Assembly (NCBI GenBank): GCA_038226175.1
Contig: JBBRQP010000006.1
Location: forward strand, 1 to 64,000
Origin: JBBRQP01 sp038226175
GTDB taxonomy: Bacteria; Cyanobacteriota; Cyanobacteriia; Gloeobacterales; Anthocerotibacteraceae
Reading direction: 5' to 3'
DNA length: 64,000 nucleotides
Both the position numbers and the translations under genes were made by a program. The notes under the pieces were generated by a model. It worked only from the letters and a program-made list of their open reading frames with translations, was not told where the DNA came from and ran no database searches. Of this stretch, positions 25,536-34,647 are shown one piece after another (position 1 is the stretch's first letter; each line of letters begins with the position of its first letter).

Positions 25536-28500
25536 ATGAATACCCCCGCGACTTACCTCAAGCATCTTACAGCTTGGGTCACTTTAATGTGCCTGAGCTT
25601 GATGCCAGTTTTGGCACAATCTGGCACGCCGCAGTCTCTTTTTACTAGCCAGATTCCTGTCTCAGCTAATGCTAACTATCTCAATACCAATTACGAATTG
25701 GGCATGAAATTTCAAAGCGGACGGGCTGGTCAAATCACGGCGCTTCGCTACTGGAAATCTGTCGGAGATACGGGCAGTCATTTAGGTAAAATCTGGGCTG
25801 TCGGTGGTGGTACCGCTCTAGCTACCGTGCTATTTACTAATGAGACGGCTTCTGGTTGGCAACAACAAACTCTGTCAATGCCACTTACGATCTCTGCCAA
25901 TACTATTTATATTGTTTCGGTTAATACCACGGCCTATTATCCTGTAACTGTTGACGGGTTAACTAGTGCGGTAATCAATGGTGACCTAACATCAATTGCT
26001 GATGGTAATAACGGAGTCTATGATGCTCCGGGTAATTTTCCGGTAAGTAGTTATCAAGGTAGTAACTATTTTCGAGATGTCATATTTGTTGCAGCCAGTA
26101 CTAATGCAACACGGGTCAATGCCGGAGGTACTACTTACACCGATACCTTGGGTAATCTCTGGTTAGCGGATACAGGTTTTTTGGGCGGCAAAGCCTACAC
26201 TACGACCAAACCTATTGCCAACACATCTAATCCGACTATTTATCAATCAGCACGCGGGTCTAAAACTTTTAGCTATCTCCTCAATGCCGCCAATGGTGCT
26301 TATACCCTTAATCTCCACTTTGCCGAATTTGCTTATAACAAAACTGGTCAACGTACTTTTAATGTGAGTGCTGAAGGTGTACAAATTCTCAGTAATTTCG
26401 ATATCATTGCTGCTGCTGGTGGCGCTAGAAAAGCAATTATTAAAACTTTTCCTGTCACAATTGATGACGGTAAATTAGACCTAAGTTTGAGTGGTGTTAT
26501 TGACAGCGCGCGTCTGAGCGGGATCGAACTTATTCCTGTCGGGCTAAGTACACTTGCTAAGATCAGTGGTGATAACCAAACCGTGACGGTTGGTCAAACC
26601 GCATCCTTAGGGGTTCAAGTTAATAATAGCTCTGGCATCCCCCAGCCCGGTGTAGTAGTCACCTTTGTGGTCACAGCTGGTGGTGGGACAGTCTCAGCGA
26701 CGAGCGTCATAACCGATGCTAATGGTCAAGCTATTAGCCAACTCACCTTGGGTACTAGCGCAGGCACCAACACGGTAGCGGCGAGTGCTCCGGGCTTAGG
26801 CAATGTAACTTTTACGGCAACGGGGATTGCTGCCATACCAGCTAAGTTAGCCCTATCGCCTGCCACAGTGAGTACTAGCCCCGGTAGTAATGTTAGTTAT
26901 CAAGTCAAAGTCCAAGACCAGTATGGCAATACCGTCACGAATGCCACCACTACGATTACCTTCACGGTAACTAGTAGCAGTGGTAGTTTTAGCCCTGCCC
27001 AAACGACGGCTGTGGCTGGCCTTGCTACGACTACTTTTGTGCCGAGTACTACGGGTACAGCCACTATTACTGCAACGGCATCTAACTTGACTTCTGCCAC
27101 ATCAACGATCACCGCAGTCGCTGTTACCAATGCCACCCTACGTATCAATACGGGGGGCAATCTTTATACCGATACGCTCGGCGGTATTTGGTCGGTAGAT
27201 ACAGGGTTTACGGGTGGCAATACCTACAGCAATACGAATCCGATCACAAACACTAATAATCCGACGTTGTATCAATCTGAACGCTGGGGTATCTTCAACT
27301 ATGGTCTACCTGTCGCCAATGGTAGTTACACACTCAATTTGCACTTTGCCGAAATCTTTTTCACTACTGCTGGCAAACGTATCTTTAATGTCAGTGCTGA
27401 GGGTAATCCTATTCTCAATAATTTTGATATTGTCGCCAGCGCAGGTGCGGGCAATACAGCTTTAATCCAAAGTTTCCCGATAACCATCACTGATGGACAG
27501 CTCGACCTAGCCTTTACTGCCGTCGTAGATACCCCCAAAATCAGTGCTATTGAGTTGATCCCTAATGGTAGTGTGGCATCAATCACGATCATCAGCGGCA
27601 ACGCACAGACGAACAGTGCGGGCAGTACGTTAACCAGCCCCCTCGTAGTACAGGTCAAAAATAGTGCCGGAATTCCACAAAGTGGCATCACGGTGGTCTT
27701 TGCGCCGAGTAGCGGTTCGGTGGCTCCAGCAAGTGCTACGACCGATGCCAATGGTCAAGCTACGACCCAACTCACCCTAGGCACCAAGGTCGGCCTGACA
27801 ACGATTAGTGCGACAGCAAGTAGCTTCGGTGGGGTTACCTTTAGTGCCACCGCAACTCCCGGTGCAGTTAGCAAGCTCATGCTCACCCCCGCTTCGAGCC
27901 GCACAATTCCTGGTCGCTCAATTACCTACCAAGCTAGTTTGAGCGATCAGTATGATAATCTCGTCACCAGTACAAGCAGTCCAATTAGTTTTGCTGTCAG
28001 CGGTGTGACCGGTGATTTTAGTCTGCCGAATCCTTTGACCCCGACGGCAGGCAGTGTGACACTTAGCTTCACTCCGACTACAATTGGCACCGCCACCATT
28101 ACCGCTTCAGCATCTGGAGTCAGCTCTGGGACTGCACAACTAGGTGTAAGCACCGCTAATCCAGTCGTCCTCGAAAACCAGCAACCCGGTACCACCGCTT
28201 GGAAAATCAATAACTGGGCTACCAACAACGAAATCGCAGGCTATGCCTCAGCCACCAGTGTCAACAAAGGCAGCTCCCTTGATCTCAAAATTGCCCTAGC
28301 CAATACCGGAACCTACACCATTAATATCTACCGATTAGGCTACTACGGCGGTAATGGTGGACGGCTGATGTTGAGTACAGGCGTACTTAGTGGTCAGACG
28401 CAGCTGCCGTGTCAAGTGACCGATACAACAACGCAGCTTATTGAGTGCAACTGGAGCACGAGCTATACCCTTGCTGTGGGCAATACTTGGACCAGTGGTC

Positions 28501-29606
28501 TGTATCTTGCTAATCTCACCGACCAGGCGACGGGTAAACAATCGCAGATTTGGTTTGTGGTGCGTGATGATAGTCGGGCTTCGGATATTTTATTCCAGAG
28601 CGGTTTTAGTACTTACTTGGCCTACAACGAGTATGGCGGACTTGATAATGGCAGTTTTGTGCAACGCAGTTTGTATGGCTACAGCAGTACTAATGGTCAA
28701 CCAGCTTACAAAGTTTCCCTTGACCGCCCCTTTGCGCAAACGACTACCCGGCCTTTGGAATACAACAGCATCCTTTATTGGGAGCGCAATATGGCGCGCT
28801 GGTTGGAGTCACAGGGCTATGACGTAAGCTACGCCACAAGTCTGGATGTTCATACGACAGCGGGTTTGCTGCTGACGCACCGGACATTTCTCTCGGTTGG
28901 ACATGACGAATATTGGTCACTCCAGATGCGTAATAACGTCGAAGCAGCGCGCGATGCGGGGATAAATTTGAGCTTCTTTTCGGGTAATACTGCTTATTGG
29001 CGGGTACGTTTTGAACCATCAAGTACAGGTCAAGACAATCGAGTGATGGTCGGCTACAAAGATGCCTACACGCTCGACCCGGTGTATCAAGCGGACGCGA
29101 CCCAGGCCACCAATCGTTGGCGTGAATTGCCGACCAATCGTCCAGAAAATGCTTTGTTGGGCGTGATGTATGTCGGAGAAAACAATAATTTATACGGAGG
29201 TTTTGACTTTGTCGTTAGCAATAGCAGTGATGCCTACTATGCGCATACCGGGCTAAAGGATGGCGATGTTTTCAGTAAATTGGTGGGTTACGAGTGGGAT
29301 GCCGCTGTCGTCAATAGCGTCATACCTACAGGGCTAAATGTCTTGTCTCAGTCACTTGTTTACCCGACGGGCGTGGTGCCGGGTTATCCACTTACTACCA
29401 CCCAAATTTCTAATGCTGCGCGTTATACCGCAGCGAGTGGGGCTAAAGTTTTTGCTGCAGGTTCAATTCAGTGGGTTTGGGGACTCGACAGTGATGGCGT
29501 CGCGCCTGCACGTACCGATGTGAGAGCCCAACAAATGACCGTCAATATCCTAGCTGACCAGGGGGCTAAGCCTAGCTTGCCTGACGCAACTTTATATATT
29601 CCCTAA
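25536..29606 (+). CDS. Large secreted protein: DUF4082, two malectin/Ig modules, dimethylformamidase-beta-like C-terminus
   Basis: 1356 aa with a signal peptide (about 1-27, ending VLA-QSG). Domain order: DUF4082 (about 35-187); malectin (191-332); invasin-like Ig (340-430); second Ig-like (432-530); malectin (535-672); Ig (680-768); Ig (776-870); then a C-terminal domain (874-1356) like the N,N-dimethylformamidase large subunit. That last domain has IYRLGYYGGNGGR, FQSGFSTYLAYNEYGG, SVGHDEYWS and ISFFSGNTAYWR-type segments. Malectin domains bind carbohydrate, and DUF4082 is common in secreted sugar-binding proteins. I infer a surface protein that binds the locus polysaccharide. Whether the C-terminal domain is an amidohydrolase is unproven. 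The two malectin-Ig-Ig modules look like an internal duplication. Confidence 0.85.
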   Translation: MNTPATYLKHLTAWVTLMCLSLMPVLAQSGTPQSLFTSQIPVSANANYLNTNYELGMKFQSGRAGQITALRYWKSVGDTGSHLGKIWAVGGGTALATVLFTNETASGWQQQTLSMPLTISANTIYIVSVNTTAYYPVTVDGLTSAVINGDLTSIADGNNGVYDAPGNFPVSSYQGSNYFRDVIFVAASTNATRVNAGGTTYTDTLGNLWLADTGFLGGKAYTTTKPIANTSNPTIYQSARGSKTFSYLLNAANGAYTLNLHFAEFAYNKTGQRTFNVSAEGVQILSNFDIIAAAGGARKAIIKTFPVTIDDGKLDLSLSGVIDSARLSGIELIPVGLSTLAKISGDNQTVTVGQTASLGVQVNNSSGIPQPGVVVTFVVTAGGGTVSATSVITDANGQAISQLTLGTSAGTNTVAASAPGLGNVTFTATGIAAIPAKLALSPATVSTSPGSNVSYQVKVQDQYGNTVTNATTTITFTVTSSSGSFSPAQTTAVAGLATTTFVPSTTGTATITATASNLTSATSTITAVAVTNATLRINTGGNLYTDTLGGIWSVDTGFTGGNTYSNTNPITNTNNPTLYQSERWGIFNYGLPVANGSYTLNLHFAEIFFTTAGKRIFNVSAEGNPILNNFDIVASAGAGNTALIQSFPITITDGQLDLAFTAVVDTPKISAIELIPNGSVASITIISGNAQTNSAGSTLTSPLVVQVKNSAGIPQSGITVVFAPSSGSVAPASATTDANGQATTQLTLGTKVGLTTISATASSFGGVTFSATATPGAVSKLMLTPASSRTIPGRSITYQASLSDQYDNLVTSTSSPISFAVSGVTGDFSLPNPLTPTAGSVTLSFTPTTIGTATITASASGVSSGTAQLGVSTANPVVLENQQPGTTAWKINNWATNNEIAGYASATSVNKGSSLDLKIALANTGTYTINIYRLGYYGGNGGRLMLSTGVLSGQTQLPCQVTDTTTQLIECNWSTSYTLAVGNTWTSGLYLANLTDQATGKQSQIWFVVRDDSRASDILFQSGFSTYLAYNEYGGLDNGSFVQRSLYGYSSTNGQPAYKVSLDRPFAQTTTRPLEYNSILYWERNMARWLESQGYDVSYATSLDVHTTAGLLLTHRTFLSVGHDEYWSLQMRNNVEAARDAGINLSFFSGNTAYWRVRFEPSSTGQDNRVMVGYKDAYTLDPVYQADATQATNRWRELPTNRPENALLGVMYVGENNNLYGGFDFVVSNSSDAYYAHTGLKDGDVFSKLVGYEWDAAVVNSVIPTGLNVLSQSLVYPTGVVPGYPLTTTQISNAARYTAASGAKVFAAGSIQWVWGLDSDGVAPARTDVRAQQMTVNILADQGAKPSLPDATLYIP

Positions 29607-29618
29607 AGGAACATACAC

Positions 29619-30395
29619 ATGAACTTATTCTCAACAGCTTGGCGGCTGGGTTTACTGCTGTCTATTTTCAGTACTGTACAAGCTCAGACCAATGAAATCA
29701 TGCATGGTTTACAGACTACAACCTCGCAAGTGATTCTCGAAAATCTTGATCTAAAAACTGGCAAGCTCTCCGATCAAGTTGCTCTTGATCTGACATCTGT
29801 AGCAAGATTCAAGAGTTTTTTAACTTTACCCGATGGCACCGTGATCTTGAGTCAAACGAATGTCGGCAAAATAACGGCTAATCACCTACTTTTGGTAAAC
29901 AGCTATAGACGCAGTGTACCGATTTTAGGATTAGGGTCAAAAGACACCCTCGAATCAATAGTTTCTAATCAAGGAATGTTGTTAGGACTGGTCGCTCAAC
30001 GCGAGATCCCGCCCTTTCATTTGGTTAAAATCAATCCTCAAACTGGGCTAGCCCAATCCCTAGTAGGTTGGCAATTACCTAAAGACGACTATTTAGGGAC
30101 ATTAACACGTTGTGGTGATGGCACTATCTACGGCACAAGTTTACAACGCGAAGGCTTTACTCATCTTGTCCAATTTGACCTCAATACTCGACAGATACTT
30201 CCTCTAGTGCGCTTGCAGTGGGCAAATAAGCCGTTGAGTCATAACGTCCGTAGTCTTGCCTGTGCTCGTGACAGGCAACTTTATGTGACCGCTGATCCTG
30301 ATTTCAGTGGTCATAACCATGTGTTCCAAGTTAATGCCGAAACCGGAGACCTCACTCCGTTTGCTGATATTACCTATGACCACATCAATTTTTAA
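29619..30395 (+). CDS. Secreted protein of unknown function, propeller-like
   Basis: 258 aa with a signal peptide (MNLFSTAWRLGLLLSIFSTVQA-QT). The mature part has repeating short motifs of the kind DxxTGKLSDQ, INPQTGLAQSL, FDLNTRQILPL and VNAETGDLTPF. This spacing suggests blades of a small beta-propeller (SMP-30/WD-like), about five visible. I do not recognise a named family. It starts 12 bp after the large secreted protein with AAAGGAA ahead of the ATG, so the two are likely co-expressed and may interact at the cell surface. Confidence 0.6.
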   Translation: MNLFSTAWRLGLLLSIFSTVQAQTNEIMHGLQTTTSQVILENLDLKTGKLSDQVALDLTSVARFKSFLTLPDGTVILSQTNVGKITANHLLLVNSYRRSVPILGLGSKDTLESIVSNQGMLLGLVAQREIPPFHLVKINPQTGLAQSLVGWQLPKDDYLGTLTRCGDGTIYGTSLQREGFTHLVQFDLNTRQILPLVRLQWANKPLSHNVRSLACARDRQLYVTADPDFSGHNHVFQVNAETGDLTPFADITYDHINF

Positions 30396-30424
30396 CCACA
30401 TCACATCTTATTAGGAGAATCGCC

Positions 30425-31222
30425 ATGTATGCATCTACGACGACAGCACCCAAAACCGTGAGTATTGTAATTCCCTGTTTTAATGAATCGGAAGGTCTTG
30501 TCCATCTTCAGCAGGAGATAACCCCTATTTTGATGGATTTACGTCGTCATTATCAGGTAGAGTTAGTATTAGTGAATGACGGTAGTAGTGATGATACTTA
30601 TCAAAAAATGCACACTATTTTTGGTAATCAAGCGGTGATCCTATCTCACCCAAAAAACCGAGGTATTTTTGCAGCAATGCGGACTGGCTTTGAAGGATCT
30701 AAGGGTGAGATCATTTGTACTTTAGATAGTGATTGTACATTTCATCCACGCAATTTAGCGGCATTACTCGACTTGATGCAAGATGATGTTGATGTGGTCT
30801 CCGGCTCCCATTATCATCCTCAAGGCCGCATCTTGAACGTTCCGGGATGGCGGATTTTCTTGAGTAAAACGCTCTCTTTGATGTACAGCTTGGTTTTACA
30901 AACTAATTTGTATACGTACACAGGCTGCTTCCGGGCTTATCGCCGCGAAGTCCTTGAAAAAACTGTTGTCATCAACAATGGTTTTTTAGGAGTTGGTGAG
31001 GTGTTAATCGAAGCGCTGCTGCTAGGTTATCGGGTCGTCGAGTTGCCCACGGAGTTGAGTTGCCGACAGTTTGGTCAATCCAAAATGCGAATTTTGCAGG
31101 TCATCATCAGCCACCTTGATTATCTCAAAAGTCTAATAGGCCGTCGTTTCTTTGCATCCAAAGCCCGAAGAGCTGTGGTTTCACCCACCAATAAAAACAC
31201 CAATACCCTAGGAGAAACTTAA
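30425..31222 (+). CDS. Polyprenyl-phosphate glycosyltransferase (DPM/ArnC-like GT2)
   Basis: 265 aa, GT2 fold: VSIVIPCFNESEGLVHL, LVNDGSSDDT, KNRGIFAAMRTGFEGSKGEIICTLDSDCTFHP (metal-binding DSD near 98-100) and GSHYHPQG. It ends with the RQFGQSKMRILQVIISHLDYLKSLIGRR region typical of dolichol-phosphate mannose synthases without large C-terminal membrane domains. Role: transfer a sugar from NDP-sugar to polyprenyl phosphate at the cytoplasmic face. GGAG (30414) precedes ATG 30425. The next two genes encode candidate flippases for its product. Confidence 0.85.
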   Translation: MYASTTTAPKTVSIVIPCFNESEGLVHLQQEITPILMDLRRHYQVELVLVNDGSSDDTYQKMHTIFGNQAVILSHPKNRGIFAAMRTGFEGSKGEIICTLDSDCTFHPRNLAALLDLMQDDVDVVSGSHYHPQGRILNVPGWRIFLSKTLSLMYSLVLQTNLYTYTGCFRAYRREVLEKTVVINNGFLGVGEVLIEALLLGYRVVELPTELSCRQFGQSKMRILQVIISHLDYLKSLIGRRFFASKARRAVVSPTNKNTNTLGET

Positions 31223-31224
31223 CT

Positions 31225-31635
31225 GTGAACCCTTTATCGCGTTACTTTTCCTACCTCGCTTTGTTCGCGAGTGTCATCTTCGGGTCAGCGGGACAACTGC
31301 TCCTCAAGTGGTCAGTGAGCGGTGCTCACAGCTTGGATTGGCTCTTTTTGCTCAAATTAGGCGGCTCCTTGGCGGTCTATGCGCTAGGCACAGTCAATTG
31401 GCTCCTAGCGCTGCGTTCGCTAAAGCTCAGTGTGGCCTATCCCTTAACGAGCCTCAATTACGTAGTCATTTTGGTGGGGTCGGTCTTCATTTTTAAGGAG
31501 ACTATCACCTGGTGGCAATTGGGCGGCGTGGCGTTGATCTTCACGGGCGTACTCTCCATTGCCCTAGCCCATACCGAAGAAAAAGTCCCTGCCCCGTCCT
31601 TGGGACGACCTGCTCCCAATACTGGGCAGGAGTAA
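31225..31635 (+). CDS. Small EamA/SMR-type membrane protein (ArnE-like)
   Basis: 136 aa with four hydrophobic helices (FASVIFGSAGQLLLKWSVS, LLKLGGSLAVYALGTVNWLLAL, AYPLTSLNYVVILVGSVFIF, WWQLGGVALIFTGVLSIAL). The size and the FGSAGQLLLKW start fit the half-size EamA proteins that flip lipid-linked sugars (ArnE/ArnF) or small multidrug-resistance proteins. The start is GTG at 31225 with AGGAG at 31210-31214. Its neighbours are a polyprenyl-phosphate glycosyltransferase and a second protein of the same type. Confidence 0.75.
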   Translation: MNPLSRYFSYLALFASVIFGSAGQLLLKWSVSGAHSLDWLFLLKLGGSLAVYALGTVNWLLALRSLKLSVAYPLTSLNYVVILVGSVFIFKETITWWQLGGVALIFTGVLSIALAHTEEKVPAPSLGRPAPNTGQE

Positions 31636-31689
31636 TTAGCGTTATTCTCCCTAGTCGGGCAGAATATCTAATCCTATAGGAGAAAACCG

Positions 31690-32034
31690 ATGAATAATTT
31701 GCCTTGGTTGTTATTGTTGGGCGTAGTGCTTCTCGGAATTGTTGGTCAACTTACTTTGAAGTATGGCTTACAGCAAAATAAATCAGCTTCTCTAGTAGTA
31801 ATGCTGCGCTCCTGGCCGCTATGGGTTTGGTTTGTTTGCTATGTGGCAGCGACGGGTTTGTGGCTGATGGTATTGCGTGAATTGCCCTTACATCAAGCCT
31901 TCCCAGCGTTGGGTTTGACCTATGGTTTGATTCCCTTGGCCTCAGCAGTTGTGCTCAAAGAACGGATCTTGTTTGGACAATGGTGGGGTATTGCCCTGAT
32001 CATTACGGGTGTGGCCTTGGTGGTGCAATCATGA
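31690..32034 (+). CDS. Small EamA/SMR-type membrane protein (ArnF-like)
   Basis: 114 aa with four helices: WLLLLGVVLLGIVGQLTLKYGL, WPLWVWFVCYVAATGLWLMVL, QAFPALGLTYGLIPLASAVVL and GQWWGIALIITGVALVV. It is paralogous in layout to the protein at 31225 and probably forms a heterodimer with it, as ArnE and ArnF do. ATAGGAG precedes the ATG. The stop overlaps the flavoprotein start (ATGA). An alternative is a general small drug/metabolite exporter, but the sugar-lipid context favours a flippase. Confidence 0.73.
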   Translation: MNNLPWLLLLGVVLLGIVGQLTLKYGLQQNKSASLVVMLRSWPLWVWFVCYVAATGLWLMVLRELPLHQAFPALGLTYGLIPLASAVVLKERILFGQWWGIALIITGVALVVQS

Positions 32035-33332
32035 AAATCGGCATTGTCGGAACAGGTATTTTAGGTCTAGCGTTGGGCTATTATCTACAACGCCGCGGTC
32101 ATACGCCGCATTTTTTTGAACAGGCCGAGCAGATTGGTGGCTTGACGTGCGCTTTTGATTATGGGTCTTTTGTCTGGGATAAGTTTTATCATGTTGTCTT
32201 GCCCACCGATACCCATCTCATTGCTTGGTTTGAGGAACTAGGATTAGCTGATCAGTTGCGCTGGAAAACCACCGAGACGGGTTTTTATCACGGGCAAGAT
32301 TTTTATCCGCTGAGTAATGGCCTCGATATGTTGCGGTTTCCGCTATTGAGTCCGGTGGACAAAGTGCGCATGGCAGCTGGCATTCTCTATTGTCTCTATG
32401 TTGCCAAACCCGAGGCCTTATTTCTAATTTCGGCGCAAGATTGGCTGATCCGCTACTTCGGGGCGCGCAATTATGAGATCTTTTGGCGTCCTTTGTTACG
32501 CGCTAAGTTTGGCGGCTATGCCGAAAAAGTGGCGGCGATCTTTATCTGGGCGGCCTTGACTCGTTTGTATGGTGTGCGTTCTCTGGCGACCCAAAAGGAA
32601 TCGATGGGCTATGTGCAAGGTGGTTATGACCGGGTGCTGACTACGCTCCAAAAAACTTTGAGCGATCAAGGCGCAGTCTTCCATCTCAAAACACCGATCA
32701 CCGCGATCACGCCAGGTAATAGCCATTGTCAATTGACTTACGCTGAGAGCGAAAGCTCAAAACAAGAGCAATTTGACCACGTAGTTTTCACCGGGCCAAC
32801 GCCGATTGCGCAGGCTCTGGTTCCAGATGCGCCCCTAGCCGTCGAGGTCACGCCTTATCTAGGGGTAGTCTGCTTGGTGCTTACTCTCAAGCAGCCCTTA
32901 ACGCCGTTTTATATCCTCAATCTGGCGGATGAAACAATTCCGTTAACAGGCGTACTTGAGATGACAAATTTAGTTGACCGCGATCAGGAAACCCAAGGCT
33001 TATCTTTGGTCTATTTGTCCCGCTATGTGGACAGTCAAGATGCCTTATTTCTCAAATCTGACGCGGATATCTATCAGTTATTGGTTGAGGACGGGTTGCT
33101 CAAACTCTTCCCTGACCTGAAGCCCGAACAAATCATCGGTTGGCATGTCCAACGCGCGCGCCATGTCCAGGCTCTACCGCTGGTGCGAACCGTCGCACCT
33201 AATCTCAAAGAACCCATCCCCGCGTTCCAACCACCGTTTCAAGTGCTCAATGCTTCTTTGCTGACCTGCGCCACGCTCAATAACAATGAAGTCGTCGGTT
33301 TGGCTAAAGAAATTGCGGCAACCTTTCCCTAA
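32031..33332 (+). CDS. FAD/NAD(P)-binding oxidoreductase of the amine oxidase-like superfamily
   Basis: 433 aa from ATG 32031, the start that places the dinucleotide-binding motif at the N-terminus (IGIVGTGILGLALGYYLQRRGH, GxGxxG, and EQAEQIGGLTCAF). Further features are SVDKVRMAAGILY-like, WRPLLRAKFGG, and a C-terminal FAD-binding LLTCATLNNNEVVGLAKEIA. Similar flavoproteins occur next to polyprenyl-phosphate sugar genes and belong to the protoporphyrinogen oxidase/UDP-galactopyranose mutase-like group. The substrate is unknown, possibly a lipid-linked sugar. An upstream in-frame extension to 31980 is rejected because it overlaps the flippase gene. Confidence 0.72.
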   Translation: MKIGIVGTGILGLALGYYLQRRGHTPHFFEQAEQIGGLTCAFDYGSFVWDKFYHVVLPTDTHLIAWFEELGLADQLRWKTTETGFYHGQDFYPLSNGLDMLRFPLLSPVDKVRMAAGILYCLYVAKPEALFLISAQDWLIRYFGARNYEIFWRPLLRAKFGGYAEKVAAIFIWAALTRLYGVRSLATQKESMGYVQGGYDRVLTTLQKTLSDQGAVFHLKTPITAITPGNSHCQLTYAESESSKQEQFDHVVFTGPTPIAQALVPDAPLAVEVTPYLGVVCLVLTLKQPLTPFYILNLADETIPLTGVLEMTNLVDRDQETQGLSLVYLSRYVDSQDALFLKSDADIYQLLVEDGLLKLFPDLKPEQIIGWHVQRARHVQALPLVRTVAPNLKEPIPAFQPPFQVLNASLLTCATLNNNEVVGLAKEIAATFP

Positions 33333-33359
33333 GCCCACTCACACAGGAATTTTTCTACA

Positions 33360-34637
33360 ATGCAACGCCCCAAAAACGTTTTAATCTTGTTCGTTGATTC
33401 TTTATGTTTCAAGAGTGTCGCGGGTAAGTCTAAAACTGCTCTCACGCCCACCTTTGATTATCTACGCTCGGTAGGGATGTTTTTTGAGCGGCATCACTCG
33501 GTGACTTCGTTTACTACACCCTCAGTCGGTTCGATGTTGACGGGTCTTTATCCTTCGCGTCATGGCCTACACTTTCAAGGTGATACACAGCTAGCTCCGG
33601 GTGTGAGCACCCTAGGCCAAGTATTTCAGCAAGCTGGTTATCGGACGCTGGCAACGGTGACTGAGGTCTTACGGGATCATCAGGATTTATTTCGGGGCTT
33701 TGAGCAAGTAACGCGCCGGGAGCAGGAGCAGGGTATTCATACGGGTTGGGGAGCCGATGTGGCGACACAACTGCGCGAATTAGCCACATCAGAGCAACCT
33801 TGGCTTTATTTAGTGCATTCTTTTGAGTTACATCCCCAGCGTCAGTGTGACCCAGAGTTTCGGTCAACCCGTTGGGGTAAAAATTATTATGAACAGACGG
33901 TATCGGCGGTAGATGCGCATCTTAAGCAAATCTTAGATGCCGTCAATTTAGATGAAACCATTGTGGCTTTTATTGCTGACCATGGCGAAAACTCACTGTG
34001 GGAGCCATCAGGTAATGAAGTATTAGCGCACAAAGCCCATCGTTTGCGGATCAATCGTCGCCTTGATGGTTTACGTGAATGGTTTTATCGGCAAGGATTA
34101 CAGAGCAAAGGCAAATTTCTGATCCGCCATAATCCGTTATTTCACCATGATTGCCACCTGCACAACTATCTCACCCATGTGCCACTAGTACTCGTAGCCC
34201 AAGATCAATTACCCGCTGGAGAAACCTGCCAAAAATTAACCAGTCATCCTGATTTACTCCCGACCTTGGTGGATTTGACGGGTATTACGACGCCATGGCT
34301 TAGCTATGACGGCTGCTCGTTACGCGGGCTTTTAGATGAAAAACAAGTAGAACGTCCTATTTATCAGGAACTCTATACGCGGTTTGTCTATCAATCTCGC
34401 ACTGAGGCCGAAATCAGCCAACAGCCACTCTTGCTTGGTCTGGTCACCCCAAAATGGCATTTCGTTTATTGCCCTGTCCGTCCCGAAATCGCTCCTGAAC
34501 TCTATGATTTGGAGCAAGATTTTCAGGAAAATCATAACTTCGCGCAAGTCTATCCAGAGCTTGTTCAGCAGTTTCGCGCCTTACTTGAAGCAAGAGAGAT
34601 TACTCCGGTGCTAGCCTCTCCCGCACCTGTGAAGTGA
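33360..34637 (+). CDS. Alkaline phosphatase/sulfatase-superfamily hydrolase with Thr at the nucleophile position
   Basis: 425 aa. Metal-binding Asp in ILFVDSL (D13), the nucleophile motif TTPSVGSMLTG (52-62), the DHGEN metal site near 206 and a HxxxPLVLV segment. Compared with the sulfatase consensus C-x-P-S-R-x3-L-T-G, the formylglycine cysteine is Thr52 and the Arg is Val. A formylglycine sulfatase is therefore unlikely. Thr nucleophiles are known in phosphatases, phosphodiesterases and phosphoethanolamine/phosphoglycerol transferases. There is no signal peptide or membrane segment, so it appears cytoplasmic. Residues 225-260 are basic (HKAHRLRINRRLDGLREW). Confidence 0.75.
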   Translation: MQRPKNVLILFVDSLCFKSVAGKSKTALTPTFDYLRSVGMFFERHHSVTSFTTPSVGSMLTGLYPSRHGLHFQGDTQLAPGVSTLGQVFQQAGYRTLATVTEVLRDHQDLFRGFEQVTRREQEQGIHTGWGADVATQLRELATSEQPWLYLVHSFELHPQRQCDPEFRSTRWGKNYYEQTVSAVDAHLKQILDAVNLDETIVAFIADHGENSLWEPSGNEVLAHKAHRLRINRRLDGLREWFYRQGLQSKGKFLIRHNPLFHHDCHLHNYLTHVPLVLVAQDQLPAGETCQKLTSHPDLLPTLVDLTGITTPWLSYDGCSLRGLLDEKQVERPIYQELYTRFVYQSRTEAEISQQPLLLGLVTPKWHFVYCPVRPEIAPELYDLEQDFQENHNFAQVYPELVQQFRALLEAREITPVLASPAPVK

Positions 34638-34647
34638 TGGAAACCCT

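Noticed and set aside
27326..27751. 141-codon minus-strand frame inside the malectin giant
   Set aside because: Val/Ala-rich antisense frame typical of Thr/Ser-rich repeat genes read backwards. No motif.
33514..33867. 117-codon minus-strand frame inside the Thr-nucleophile hydrolase gene
   Set aside because: Shadow of a real gene. No ribosome site or domain.
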